NCBI RefSeq assembly: GCF_001761485.1 | Contig: NC_090772.1 | Span: forward strand, 2,602,501 to 2,666,500 | Reading direction: 5' to 3' | Source of the DNA: Yarrowia lipolytica | Taxonomy: Eukaryota > Ascomycota > Dipodascomycetes > Dipodascales | Length of the DNA stretch: 64,000 bases | In this document: positions 54,550 to 64,000 of the stretch, piece by piece | How the letters are laid out: every line of letters begins with the position of its first letter | How positions within the stretch are numbered: the stretch's first letter is position 1 | The notes under the pieces: generated by a model | The model's database searches: none | Seen by the model: only the letters and a program-made list of their open reading frames with translations | Told to the model about the DNA's origin: nothing | Made by a program: the position numbers and the translations under genes

Positions 54550-55578
54550 TCACTCTCGACAAACCATCACCTTGCCGCCGATCTTTCTCTTCTTAGCGTA
54601 CTTGAGCACAAAGTTCTCCGTCTTGGTGCTCTTGTTCATCTTGATGGGTTCAATGAACGGTGTGATTTCGTCCAGTTCCCACTTGTCCTTGATCTGGAAC
54701 AGTCGAGCAAACCGCTCCTTGGGGTCACGCGGCAAATCACTTTCGCTGAGCTTGTGAATCATAGTCTCACAAAGAGCATAGGAGCCTTTGATGAGGTCCA
54801 GGGAGACCATATCCTCGTCAAAGATCATGGGAATCGAGTTTTTCCACATGATCATAAACTGTTCGATCTGCACCGGCTCGCCAAGGGCGTTTTTGCCAAT
54901 CCAGCTGATGATGTGCGCGAGATCGAGATTGTAGGGCTCAATGGGCGTTGTAGCAAACATCTTCAACACTGCCGTAACTACTGCTGGAGAAGTATCAGAC
55001 ACCACGTCAGATGCACTCACCAGGTTAAGCTGCTGCTTCTGTGATGCTAGCGAGGTCAGAATATCGTCTATTGTCTCCTTGATCAGACTATCAGCCAGCA
55101 CACATGCCACTCCATCGACTTCCACTCCTCCAATTTGCGCCCAAACCTGGTCGAATTGCACTCCAGACATGCTGCTGCGGTTCCTTAACGAGTCCAGATC
55201 GTGCTTGGCGATGCGCGGGTCTCCCATGATACTGTCTCCGTCGTAACAGGGCAGATCAGAGGTGTCCAACTGAGGCGATTCACTCAAAGTGCACTCCAAA
55301 ATGGGCTGGGTGATGCAAATGCTGGCGAGACCATCGTCACGTGTCTCCACCAGATGAAGGGTGTTGCTTTGGCTCCGTTGCTTGACGTTCCACGTCGTGT
55401 TTTTGTTGCACAGAACGAGCCGATCCTTGCCTCTCAGAGTCAGTGAGTAATGTTGCAGTTCCTTGGTTTTTTTGTACTCCTCCTCTTCCTCCCGTAGCTC
55501 GCCGATAATCTGCTCGGGCAGCTCGATCAGCCGATAAATGTGTCGCTTGTCGTACTCTTCGTAAAAATTGAGCTTCAT
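54550..55578 (-). CDS. DCC1: Sister chromatid cohesion protein Dcc1
   Basis: Encodes 342 residues. Dcc1 joins Ctf18 and Ctf8 in the alternative clamp loader Ctf18-RFC, which loads PCNA on leading strands and supports cohesion and checkpoint signalling. Family marks: RLVLCNKNTTWNVKQRSQSNTLHLV near residue 50, the helical centre, and the C-terminal winged-helix block ERFARLFQIKDKWELDEITPFIEP ending in ENFVLKYAKKRK. The length is near that of S. cerevisiae Dcc1 (380 aa). The first in-frame ATG is at 55578; the frame is open 33 bases further up but only with non-ATG codons. It is transcribed toward PET8. Confidence 0.88.
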   Translation of the reverse strand: MKLNFYEEYDKRHIYRLIELPEQIIGELREEEEEYKKTKELQHYSLTLRGKDRLVLCNKNTTWNVKQRSQSNTLHLVETRDDGLASICITQPILECTLSESPQLDTSDLPCYDGDSIMGDPRIAKHDLDSLRNRSSMSGVQFDQVWAQIGGVEVDGVACVLADSLIKETIDDILTSLASQKQQLNLVSASDVVSDTSPAVVTAVLKMFATTPIEPYNLDLAHIISWIGKNALGEPVQIEQFMIMWKNSIPMIFDEDMVSLDLIKGSYALCETMIHKLSESDLPRDPKERFARLFQIKDKWELDEITPFIEPIKMNKSTKTENFVLKYAKKRKIGGKVMVCRE

Positions 55579-56056
55579 GATGGTGGTGTTGAAGAGATGC
55601 ACACGTTTCAATTAATTTAGACGCGTCGTGCATGAGAAAGGTGGATGGAGGGAGCTGGACAGTGTAAAAGAGACAGTAAAATCGGATAAAATGGATAGCG
55701 ACGATTTATTTATATTCAAACATGGGAACAAAAATCGAGTAATATCCAATATAGCCAGATGGTATACCAAATATTCTTTAGCGATCAAGACAATAAGCCC
55801 ATTGCGTTGGCTCGAGTGAGATAAGTGGGATCGACAATACATATACAGCACATGTATGTATAGATGATTGTACTTGTTCTGTATAGACGATTGTACCTCT
55901 CTCTGTATCCATACTCGGATACCCCTCCACAAACCGATAACCAGCTCCGATCATGTGATATCTACCCAGTCCCACCTTTGAAGACCACTATCCGCCTCGG
56001 GATGGTGTCGATTAGTTACATACTGTAGCAACATTTCAAGAAGTATCAGACCACTG
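55579..56056. other. Intergenic, upstream of DCC1
   Basis: AT-rich. No gene or clear motif; a short repeat of TGTATAGA(T/C)GATTGTAC occurs at about 55855-55895. Confidence 0.4.
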
Positions 56057-57208
56057 TCATCTCGGCTTGGAGGCAAGGGGAGAGACTGCTAGCGACAAAG
56101 CGTTAGCGAATCCATCTCCATGTTGAAATCTGAACCTCTTGCGGAGATGGTTAATGGAAAACTTCCAGATCCCAAGAGAGCCCTTGGACATTCCAACCAT
56201 GACGAGGTATTCTTCACACGATATCGAGCTGTAGTTTCTGGCCACAAATCCAGTTCCTGGTGCGGAAAAGACTTCTGTCTGCTGGTTGTCCAAGTCAATT
56301 AGCCCTATTATAATTCCTGTGGGCTTGTAAACGAGGCAGAACTGTGAATATTCTTCATCCTGATACACCTTGTACGGCTCATTTAGTTGTGGATCGGAGT
56401 CCAAGCTATGTAGAGACTTGCACACCCGGAGTCGGTATCGGGTTTGAAAATCAATGTTGAAGAAGGTGTCGTTGTAGTGAACGATACCAGCAGGAGCAGC
56501 TTTCCGGGGTCGACACCTCTGAGTATGTACTTTTCCACCTGGGGACACACAAATCACTTCAGAGGTCTTATAATCGCAGGCTCGAGCGTGCAAAAGAACA
56601 CTTTTTCCGTTGACCTGCAGTCTGAAAGGCAGAGAAAGTCCATCCAAGTTGACAATTCCTCTCGTCTGGGGAATACCAGAGTAGATCAGATTTATAACAC
56701 TCACACCAGCCAACATCTTTGAAGAATGTCTTGTCTGGATCACAGGTGCTCCTCCAAACGCATATGTGCTTCCGTAGTAACGTCCCATCGTGAGTCCTTT
56801 CTTGGGCTTCCCTTGGCCCATTTCGGGATGCTCCGTCAAATCCAAGAGTTTCTCGTCGAAAGAAATCCCGTTGTCGTGGTACTCCCAGGGAAAGATCTCG
56901 TCCACCTCTTTGCAGAGACAGTAAAAGTCGCGTGGAAGCGGCTGATCAATGTAGACAGGGCACTTGACCTGATCTGAGAACTCTACCCGCGAATTGTTCA
57001 GCTTGTGCGGAGCCTGGCAAGTATCGTCGTTCGATCTGCTGTACTCAATATTGCAGCAATCCCACACAGAGAGAAGACATCCGAGGATGAAAGACCCGGG
57101 AATATCGCGGCTGAGTTGCTGACAAGTTTCACGAAGAGCACAAAGATCTCTTGGTGAAACAAGTTCGCAGATTACCACCAGAATATCGTGTGGTAACCGG
57201 AGTATCAT
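56057..57208 (-). CDS. F-box-like protein
   Basis: From the ATG at 57208 this encodes 383 residues. The N-terminus carries an F-box pattern: LRLPHDILVVICELVSPRDL, then CALRETCQQLSRDI. F-box proteins link substrates to Skp1-Cullin ubiquitin ligases. The rest has no repeat I can name, but short beta-strand-like stretches with hydrophobic alternation suggest a WD- or Kelch-like fold; this is inference. An in-frame ATG at 57262 would add 18 mostly hydrophobic residues, which is unusual ahead of an F-box, so the later start is preferred. No other domain is visible. Function beyond substrate recognition is unknown. Confidence 0.65.
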   Translation of the reverse strand: MILRLPHDILVVICELVSPRDLCALRETCQQLSRDIPGSFILGCLLSVWDCCNIEYSRSNDDTCQAPHKLNNSRVEFSDQVKCPVYIDQPLPRDFYCLCKEVDEIFPWEYHDNGISFDEKLLDLTEHPEMGQGKPKKGLTMGRYYGSTYAFGGAPVIQTRHSSKMLAGVSVINLIYSGIPQTRGIVNLDGLSLPFRLQVNGKSVLLHARACDYKTSEVICVSPGGKVHTQRCRPRKAAPAGIVHYNDTFFNIDFQTRYRLRVCKSLHSLDSDPQLNEPYKVYQDEEYSQFCLVYKPTGIIIGLIDLDNQQTEVFSAPGTGFVARNYSSISCEEYLVMVGMSKGSLGIWKFSINHLRKRFRFQHGDGFANALSLAVSPLASKPR

Positions 57209-57450
57209 GGCTATGACAATGGGGAAGAAGAGGAGATAATAATATAGATATTCACTGTGCATATACGTTCAGCCTCAAAGAGAATTTAAGACAGTGGGCT
57301 GTAAAACACTGGATACCGAACTGGGCTATCAAAAAGACAGTACAGCAGTGCACAAGTGCTTATATAGCTGTGTCGTGTGTACGAATAAATATATGCATTT
57401 CATTATGTAGCTAGCGTGGCGAAGCCTTCCTTCCTGCGTCAACCAATGAC

Positions 57451-59184
57451 TTATCGCCCTCCATTGGCCCCGTCAGGCTGTCGTCCAGGTGACCCATACG
57501 GAGGCAACACTCCCGTGGCCCGCAGCTCGTTGATGATATCCAAGGCCCCTGGGCTCAAGTCAAACTGACCAGTCTCCCGATTCAACGTCAGCGGCCCACC
57601 GCCCCCACTGTCTGGATCAATGTAGTTCATGGGGTTCATAAAGTCTTCAACTTCAAGACCTCCCACAAACACTCGTCCCAATTCATCCTCATATACATCG
57701 TCATCGTATTCATTTCCGTCATCATAATTGCCATACTCATCCACACCATACTCTTCATCCTCACCATACTCGTCCTCGTCTTCTTCCCAGCCATCCTCAT
57801 CATCTTCGTCACTGTCGCCATCGCCTTCCTCTTCATGGGCATGATCACCATATCCGTCCTCCGGAGGCAGTCCAACGGGGTAGATCACCTGTCGTCCTCC
57901 ACACGCACAGTTGGGGCTAGCGCACCCCTCAACATTCTCATCATCTACACAATCTCCCAGGTAGTGTTCAGGATTGTTTTCTCCTCGAGGCAGCTCACGC
58001 TCCGAACACGTATCCTCCTCAGACGTATATGTGTCGTCAACAGGAGCAGTTGGAGGAACAGGAACGTTGGGAATAGCCACAGCAGGCACACGTGGTAATG
58101 CAGATCCATATTCCTCATCTGTATCGTCACTTTCAGTTCCATTTTGAATCTCTCTTTCAGCTCGTCTTACCGAATCGTAGTAGTTGTCGTAGAAGAAGAC
58201 GAGGAAGTCTCGAGCAGCGGAAAGAGACTCTTCAGGAGTCTCAAACTGAGGCATCTCATTCATTCTAGACTCGTAGAACTGAGTCAGGAACTCCCGAGTA
58301 GCCATTAGTTGCTCTTCAGAACGAGAAAAGTCGTCTCCAGAGCCTCCGAGCTTCTCAACAAGTCCCTCGATCGTCGATTCCATCTGGTAGTCGGCGATAA
58401 TGACGTCTTGGAGCACGTGGTACGTGTATGGGAAGCGAGAAGTCTTATTCTGGACATCTCGAATGTTGGGAATCATTCCCGGTTTCCACACGCGGTCACT
58501 GAAGGGTGCAATTTTGTTCCACTTGTAGCACAGATCCACAAATCCGTAGAGACACAGCTGGTGAGCCGGGTGCAAATGCCGAGCATCTTCACACAACTGG
58601 GTGAGAATGGAAATGTAGTTCATGAACAGAGCCAAGTTTCTCGAAAATGCAACCGGGTCCTCCTTGTCGTTCTCCTTCAGCTCCTTGAGCGTATCCAGAC
58701 ACTTGTCGAATCCCAGAACCAAGCCATACATTATTGGGTATGACGACAGATCAGCTCGTCCTTGGGATACTCGGAGCAGGTAAAAGAGCATGAAATCAGT
58801 GGAGAATTCGCGATCTTCAATCTTGTCGCTGCTGAGCATCATTGACAGTCGTTTGAGAGCCACCGGGTTCACCGCCAGTTCCCGAATGATCAGGCGTGTA
58901 GCTACTCTTTCAAGCTCTCCTTCTTCGTAGTAAGCCACCAGCCCGAGCTCGGCCAAGGGTGGGATCACTTCTTCGCTCAATGCCGATTTGGGGACCGTTT
59001 TGCGGCCCGCATGGTTGTTTTTGTTCTTCTGTCGCAGCACATTCAGCTTTTTGCGTCTTCGATCGAGATGACGTCTGCGAAACTGCACGTCCGAGGCCGA
59101 TGCATGGTACACGATGAGTGTGATGGCCGAGAAGGTGGCGAGCGTGGATCCGAAGATCACACAGCAGTCGCGTAACGTGTTCAT
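57451..59184 (-). CDS. Single-pass membrane protein with an acidic C-terminus, unknown family
   Basis: Encodes 577 residues from the ATG at 59184. Residues about 8-28 form one hydrophobic segment (CVIFGSTLATFSAITLIVYHA), followed by a strongly basic stretch (RRRHLDRRRKKL), which predicts an N-terminal anchor with the bulk in the cytosol. Residues about 75-330 are helical and ordered (LFYLLRVSQGRADLSSYPIM, LHPAHQLCLYGFVDLCYKW). From about 360 to 520 the chain is highly acidic and rich in Gly and Tyr (EDEDEYGEDEEYGVDEYGNY), with one small Cys cluster (CASPNCACGG), and it ends in a Pro/Gly-rich tail. I do not recognise the family. The long uninterrupted frame supports a real gene. Confidence 0.75.
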   Translation of the reverse strand: MNTLRDCCVIFGSTLATFSAITLIVYHASASDVQFRRRHLDRRRKKLNVLRQKNKNNHAGRKTVPKSALSEEVIPPLAELGLVAYYEEGELERVATRLIIRELAVNPVALKRLSMMLSSDKIEDREFSTDFMLFYLLRVSQGRADLSSYPIMYGLVLGFDKCLDTLKELKENDKEDPVAFSRNLALFMNYISILTQLCEDARHLHPAHQLCLYGFVDLCYKWNKIAPFSDRVWKPGMIPNIRDVQNKTSRFPYTYHVLQDVIIADYQMESTIEGLVEKLGGSGDDFSRSEEQLMATREFLTQFYESRMNEMPQFETPEESLSAARDFLVFFYDNYYDSVRRAEREIQNGTESDDTDEEYGSALPRVPAVAIPNVPVPPTAPVDDTYTSEEDTCSERELPRGENNPEHYLGDCVDDENVEGCASPNCACGGRQVIYPVGLPPEDGYGDHAHEEEGDGDSDEDDEDGWEEDEDEYGEDEEYGVDEYGNYDDGNEYDDDVYEDELGRVFVGGLEVEDFMNPMNYIDPDSGGGGPLTLNRETGQFDLSPGALDIINELRATGVLPPYGSPGRQPDGANGGR

Positions 59185-59960
59185 CTTGTGGGTGAATCTG
59201 TTATGTGTGCTTGTATGTACAAGTAGTCAGGCCGATGTGGTGATGCACAGTTAGGTTCGGGGAGATGGTTCGAGAGCTTAAATGGGGTCTCGGGGTTGAA
59301 ACCAAACTGGTATCGTGGATTTTCGGGACTACTTGTATGGCGAGCGTGAGTGTTTAGAGCAGATCTGAATTTACCGATGAATGGATAATGCTTATATCTG
59401 TTTTGTTTTCGAAAATATGTCGAAAACGGGCGGTTTGAAGGCACGCTGAGATGCATCTAATTGGGCTAAACAGTACAGTACATACAGTACTGTATTTCGT
59501 CTTTTTGTTGGGATATTAGATAAGAAAAAGGGATGGTTAGCCGAACCAACTGATACAGCCAACAAGAAGTTCTTGTCGACAACAGATGTTTCACTCGGCT
59601 GTAATTCTCTGTTTGCCTAGCTCTTGTCTCTTCAGGAACAGCGACTAAGCGGACAAGCCAGAGAAAGCTCCTTCCTCATGACCATTTGAAAGCTCGTTCA
59701 GATTCAAAAGCAGAGCTCGAAATCCTGAAATTGGTCCTTTCTTGGTCATGCACACAGATATGCGAAGATGTAGTTCGTTAGACCCAGGCATGAGCGCCGA
59801 TATTGAGGGCGAAAGTACCTCTTGACACCAAAACAGGGAGATCAATATACAACGGAGGTTGTCAAAAAGAGGAAGCCATCATCCAACTGTCCATTCTTGG
59901 CAATAACGACGGACTCTCCTCCATCCCATATGTCGACACAAGACCGTTTCAACGTAGCGG
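59185..59960. other. Intergenic
   Basis: CTACTTGTA lies at 59329-59337, about 145 bases upstream of the orphan gene, and ACAGTACAGTACATACAGTACTGT at 59470-59493. Two short opposing frames at 59645-59988 have no recognisable feature. Confidence 0.4.
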
Positions 59961-60389
59961 CTACATGAAAACATTCATCATGGAGTAACTAGTAAAGACC
60001 ATCCACAGAATCTGAACGACGGCCCAACACATGGGGATCCATGTAGATATCGAACACAGCCCTGCGCGGTAAACCCCGGTCAAAATCAGACCGACAATGG
60101 AGCCACTGACCACAGCCTCGATTCCTCCAATGACAACATACACAGCAAAAATGGCCAGAGCGTCTCTCAGGTTCCGCTTGACCACTCCTGCCCACGTGGC
60201 GGCTATCATGTGAAACCCCATAAAAAATATCAGGGTCCAGATCACCGTGAACCGCCAAATGTCGTATGTGTAGTACAGATTTGCAATGTCGTAGTGGGGT
60301 TTTGTTGATCCCACGGGCCAGTAGAGCGATGGAAAGTCGGGAACCACGTATCCGATGGGAACGGTGAACCGTGGGATTTTGCTGGACAT
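59961..60389 (-). CDS. TMEM170-family integral membrane protein
   Basis: Encodes 142 residues. After a Pro-rich N-terminus and LYYTYDIWRFTVIW come three predicted membrane segments: TVIWTLIFFMGFHMIAATWAGV, IFAVYVVIGGIEAVVSGSIVGLIL and IPMCWAVVQILWMVFTSYS. The pattern (Tyr/Trp-rich start, GG and SxxVGL in the second helix, VYRAG followed by STWIPMCW) matches the small TMEM170 family found in animals and fungi. The human members shape ER and nuclear envelope membranes; that the fungal protein does the same is inference. Length matches the family (about 140 aa). Confidence 0.8.
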   Translation of the reverse strand: MSSKIPRFTVPIGYVVPDFPSLYWPVGSTKPHYDIANLYYTYDIWRFTVIWTLIFFMGFHMIAATWAGVVKRNLRDALAIFAVYVVIGGIEAVVSGSIVGLILTGVYRAGLCSISTWIPMCWAVVQILWMVFTSYSMMNVFM

Positions 60390-61397
60390 TCTGTCGACTT
60401 TTGGGCGCTTTCAAGTCTGCAGTGTTGTCATAAAGGGGCAACAATGAAATTTACAACGACGGAGATCGACGATCAGTTCGCCGATCGAAGTAGTTGTTGA
60501 ACCTGATGGACTAAACCGAGCCGGAGATGGCAGATCGATGGTTAGTTTTGTGTTCGCACCGGCTGCTCTGGTGATACTCAGGATGCGGGAGATTTTCGGG
60601 TGTCCAATGTGTTGGTCAGGTCAATGCAATGGGCGAGTATCTAACTTGTCAAGTGTGTGGATGACTGTTGAAACTACCTCCTCGAACCGACCCCAAACTG
60701 ACAGAATGATTCATAAGGAAAGTAGAAGGAGGTTGGTTCAATGGAGTGACACATTGCTGCGCCTGCCAAGGTTTCAGCATGTGATCCGATTTAGTTAGAC
60801 TCTACTTGAAACTCTAACCTAGACATCGGGAGATTAATTGACGGAGGGGTTGGTAGCAGAGGGTGTGTGAGAGGCGATGGGGAGGAGATGTTTGTGAGTT
60901 TTTCGTGGTTTCCGCCCGATTTTGATTGTTTTGCACCAAATGTACAGCTTCACTTTTATAATTACCTTCTTCAGAGACTGCTACTGGTAGTAGGGTGTCA
61001 AATTTGGGACCCCTCAGTGTCAAGTTTAAGCGGCAACCTACAGTAGAGTGTGAGAGAGATTAACTGATGACATAACATACCGAATATAATACACCAGGAC
61101 CATACGGAATTGAACGGAATTAAGAGCCGATGTAATACGACTTCAAGAAGGCGATAGATAGGCGTTTGGACGGGTGAAGAAGTTCTTATTATGTCAGCAG
61201 TACATACGGTGCAGTGTACCGGAGGGATCTACTTGAACAGGTATGACAAGCTCAGGGTATCGATTAGTATCGTCAAGTAGTAGTTATAGATAGCTACTTG
61301 TAGTTGTTAAAGAGCAAGAAACGACAACCCAGTGTTTTCCAGTTGAAGATGATTCTTCAAACAGTCTCGAGGGGCTGGAGAGCTCCCGGTTACCTTC
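60390..61397. other. Intergenic, between TMEM170 gene and LINE
   Basis: No gene is supported. CTACTTGTAG lies at 61294-61303. Confidence 0.4.
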
Positions 61398-64000
61398 TTT
61401 TTTTTTTTTTTCTGCATATACATTCATTTAATTATAACTTTGCCGTGAAAGAATAACCTTTGAAATGAATGTACGCTTACACGAATATTACTAATTAAAC
61501 ACGTTTAGTGTCATGGTCCAACTTGGCACGTACCTATTTCCAGTAAAAAAATCATAAAAAAACCTGGTTCAGTCCGTGTTGTATGTTGGTCCACATAGCT
61601 TCGCGTGTTTGTTCGTTCATCGGGAAAACGCCACTCCAGTCTCCAGTTCTCTAATCTCAATCCTTCCATTGCCCTCTTCATTTGCATTGCCTTTGAAAAC
61701 TTCTCCTTGTGGTTCTTCTTCGTCATTGGTTTGGTTCTGCGTCCCCTGTGGTGACTACGCGCCCTGCTACGCTGTTCTCTCGGTGGCCTCGGCCGCCTTT
61801 TACGCTTGCTACTGTGTCTACTCTCGCTCATCGTGAAGTGCTGGCGGTTGTCCATCGTAGAAACACATCTGGGCTTCCTTCAGGAATTGAAGCAAACCCT
61901 GTTGGACATGTCCCAGGGTGGCGTCGTCCCCTGAGTACCGGAGGGATCTCTCCATCTTCCAGATCCCATAAGCCAATTCCCGCAGATATTTGCGTGTCTT
62001 GACTTGTTGATGTTTCCGGGGGGCGTCACTGTTCACATGCCCTGGGAAAGAGGGGAGTACTCCACATTTCGACTCGGTAAAGATCCAGTCCTTTAGAGAG
62101 TCCACTGACGGAATCTTCATCCTGGTCAACATGGAAAGAAGAACTTCGCACTTGCAGAAGATATGCTCGTGCAGATCCTGAATGATGGCCTTATCACAGA
62201 GCCCGCATCCTGGATTCTTCTTGGTGAAAACGTGGTCGTCAGGGTATCTCCATTTCACGAGCGGAAGTCGAGATATCCGCATGAGGTGAAGAACTTGTGC
62301 TTTGTTGGCGTCGGCGATGTAGTGTTTTCGAAGGTCATGCATTACCTCCTGCCAGACCATGTCGTCAGAGATGCCCCCGTAGTCGCTTCGTTGAGTCCAC
62401 TTCTTCGGTCGTGCAAGTGTGTGTGGGAAGTTTGGCAAGTCGGGAGACGAGGTCTTGTGAAACATGAAGTTCTCTAGAGTAAGTGGTCCCATGCTCCACC
62501 GGAGGTGGTCGATTTCCGCTGTGGACACCATTCTGACCGGATGGTATCGTCTCGCGGCTGCGATGTCGACGTGTGCTTCCCGGAAAGATTCTGCTGCTCT
62601 CACGTTCACCTGGTTTCGTTCCCAGATTCTGTGATTAACTGTGTCTGTTGTAGAGGGCTCGTGATCTTCTCGAGGGTTGGCATGTTCCGCGGTGAGGGGC
62701 TTGTTGAGCTCGAAAGAAGCTCTGATTGCGTCTCGCATGGTGGGGGAGGCTGCGTAGCCCCAAGCTTGGCCTGTCGGAAAGCGGCAGTCGACGCGCTGGT
62801 GTGGCTTTTCCTGTGTGAGACTGTGAGTTCTGCTGTAGAACTGGAAGGTGCAGTCCCAAAGGGCCGGCGATGAGCCATGGAAGAACCTGTAAGCCCGAGC
62901 GGCCTTCAGGCACACCATGAAACGTCCCATGTCCCGCAGGTTCAGTCCTCCTCTGCCTACCGGAGTTTGGATGAAACCATTGCTGAAGGTTTTGCGTGTT
63001 TTGTCGGGTGATAATTTGTTGATCTTGTCGCACGCTAGTTCGTTCAGCTCTCGGATGAAGGTGTTGTCGATCTGGCTGACGTAGGGTCCAAGGAAATTCA
63101 GTTTCGAGAAGAAGTAGATGTTGATCATCCACGCCTTGCTGTAATAGGGGAGACCCCATAGTGAAAGGCGTCGCAGCGACTCCTTGAGGTCCTCCTTGAT
63201 CTGAGCGTAGTGCGTGTCCAACCTTTCGCGATTTCCGAAGTGTACTCCGAGGTACCGGAAAATGTTGTCAGATGTCCGGAGCGTCGGGGCCTGTCGTGTG
63301 TTGTTGTCGGTTGGCCAGGTGGCGTCAATTGTTCGCTGCCATTCTGCGTCAATAAAGGTTAGTGGAACAAAACAATCGGGGGGGCCGATCTTCTGAAGCA
63401 CCGTCTTTGACGGGTTTAGTGTGAGGCCTGAGACCCGTTGGAAGAGGCAGAGCACTCTACCAACCGTGGCCACGTCCTGGATGTTGTTGAGGAACACCGC
63501 TATGTCGTCCGCGAAAGCCGACACCTTCATGTGTCCAGCTGCCACTGCCTCCGGGTGAGTAGGGGGTTGTGGCGGCCTGTGCCCAGTGGTGTGGTGGTGG
63601 GATAGTGGCAGGCCTGGGGCCAGTCCAAACATCTCTCGGTCCAGACGACGCACAAGTGCGTCTACTGCGATGATGAAGAGGGTTGGAGAGAGAGGGCATC
63701 CTTGTCTCACTCCGATCTTGATGCGGACTGGGCGAGATAGGACACCTCTGATGTTGATTCTCGTTACTGCGTTCTGTTGTACAGCTAGGATACGGTTGAT
63801 CATCAGTTCCGAGACACCCACATTTCGAAGCGTCTTTATCACCCAACTCTGGCTGATAGTGTCGTAGGCTTTCCGGAAGTCCAGTGATCCTACGACCCAA
63901 CCCATGTTCAGCTGGGAGTAGGCGTTGCAAAAATGATCCATGGTGTCGAGATTGTTAGTGATGTGTCGACCCGGTACGAAACCGTTTTGGGCGCCGTGAA
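61398..64000 (-). mobile_element. LINE (L1-type, Ylli-like), 3' part, cut by the window edge
   Basis: The element reads leftward on the minus strand. It enters at the right edge, carries a reverse transcriptase frame to 61818, a 3' tail of about 400 bases, and ends in a 14-base poly(A) at 61398-61411 (poly-T on the plus strand). The poly(A) end and lack of LTRs mark a non-LTR retrotransposon. Ylli is the L1-clade LINE described from Yarrowia lipolytica and is the likely identity. The 5' part, including an upstream ORF1 and the endonuclease domain, lies beyond the window. The visible coding part is uninterrupted. Confidence 0.9.
61818..64000 (-). CDS. LINE ORF2 reverse transcriptase, partial at N-terminus
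   Basis: At least 727 codons are open and continue past the right edge (FVPGRHITNNLD just before it). Reverse transcriptase motifs appear in order: LDFRKAYDTI (motif A), RQGCPLSPTLFIIAVDAL (B), SAFADDIAVFLNN with the catalytic FADD (C), TLNPSKTVL (D) and FRYLGVHFG (E). The C-terminal third carries the thumb and a Cys/His finger typical of LINE proteins: CGLCDKAI, then HEHIFCKCE. It makes the cDNA at the target site by target-primed reverse transcription. All catalytic residues visible here are intact, so the copy may be young. A basic 114-codon frame at 61511-61855 overlaps the end of ORF2 and spans most of the 3' tail; its status is unclear. Confidence 0.92.
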   Translation of the reverse strand, partial: HGAQNGFVPGRHITNNLDTMDHFCNAYSQLNMGWVVGSLDFRKAYDTISQSWVIKTLRNVGVSELMINRILAVQQNAVTRINIRGVLSRPVRIKIGVRQGCPLSPTLFIIAVDALVRRLDREMFGLAPGLPLSHHHTTGHRPPQPPTHPEAVAAGHMKVSAFADDIAVFLNNIQDVATVGRVLCLFQRVSGLTLNPSKTVLQKIGPPDCFVPLTFIDAEWQRTIDATWPTDNNTRQAPTLRTSDNIFRYLGVHFGNRERLDTHYAQIKEDLKESLRRLSLWGLPYYSKAWMINIYFFSKLNFLGPYVSQIDNTFIRELNELACDKINKLSPDKTRKTFSNGFIQTPVGRGGLNLRDMGRFMVCLKAARAYRFFHGSSPALWDCTFQFYSRTHSLTQEKPHQRVDCRFPTGQAWGYAASPTMRDAIRASFELNKPLTAEHANPREDHEPSTTDTVNHRIWERNQVNVRAAESFREAHVDIAAARRYHPVRMVSTAEIDHLRWSMGPLTLENFMFHKTSSPDLPNFPHTLARPKKWTQRSDYGGISDDMVWQEVMHDLRKHYIADANKAQVLHLMRISRLPLVKWRYPDDHVFTKKNPGCGLCDKAIIQDLHEHIFCKCEVLLSMLTRMKIPSVDSLKDWIFTESKCGVLPSFPGHVNSDAPRKHQQVKTRKYLRELAYGIWKMERSLRYSGDDATLGHVQQGLLQFLKEAQMCFYDGQPPALHDERE

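Noticed and set aside
1-64000. CRISPR arrays, bacterial-style operons, riboswitches
   Set aside because: None seen; the DNA is eukaryotic and the tandem repeats lack spacer structure.
1-64000. Centromere or mapped replication origin
   Set aside because: Several AT-rich tracts and short palindromes exist, but none can be distinguished as centromere or origin by reading alone.

Overview
The window is nuclear DNA of a budding yeast, almost certainly Yarrowia lipolytica or a very close relative. The reasons are: spliced genes whose introns start GTGAGT and end in CTAAC placed almost against the 3' AG; intron-bearing tRNA-Glu, tRNA-Gly and tRNA-Ser genes; a 5S rRNA gene standing alone among protein genes instead of in an rDNA array; a LINE whose layout fits the L1-type element Ylli described from this species; and well-spaced, mostly intronless genes.

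Layout. 0.2-4.4 kb: a small two-TM protein, a Rer2/Srt1-type cis-prenyltransferase and the Golgi CASP/Coy1 protein. 5.6-7.4 kb: a polymerase III block on the minus strand with a 5S rRNA gene, a solo LTR inserted at its start site, then tRNA-Glu(CTC), tRNA-Ser(CGA) and tRNA-Gly(TCC), all with introns. 8-15.7 kb: Duo1 (DASH complex), SRP68, an unrecognised 111-aa protein, and the mitochondrial cysteine desulfurase NFS1. 15.7-35 kb: gene-poor, with one Zn2Cys6 regulator, a 6-phosphogluconolactonase, the ribosome factor Lso2 and two stretches that look like decayed genes. 35.3-43.4 kb: a small secreted Cys-rich protein and the condensin ATPase SMC4 (one intron). 47.6-53.3 kb: a Cat8/FacB-type regulator (one intron), a RING-H2 protein, tRNA-Ser(AGA) and the mitochondrial S-adenosylmethionine carrier PET8 (one intron). 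54.5-60.4 kb: four minus-strand genes (DCC1, an F-box protein, an acidic orphan protein, a TMEM170-family protein). 61.4 kb to the end: the 3' part of the LINE, running off the right edge.

The protein genes form no operon or single pathway; they are unlinked housekeeping functions: dolichol synthesis, Golgi tethering, protein targeting, Fe-S assembly and mitochondrial SAM import, chromosome structure and segregation (Duo1, SMC4, DCC1), and carbon regulation (Cat8). I found no self-contained novel system such as a gene cluster or defence island. The most interesting items are the exact placement of the solo LTR at the 5S start, the intron-rich tRNA block, two intergenic motifs that recur far above chance, the decayed genes in the gene-poor part, and the unrecognised secreted and orphan proteins.
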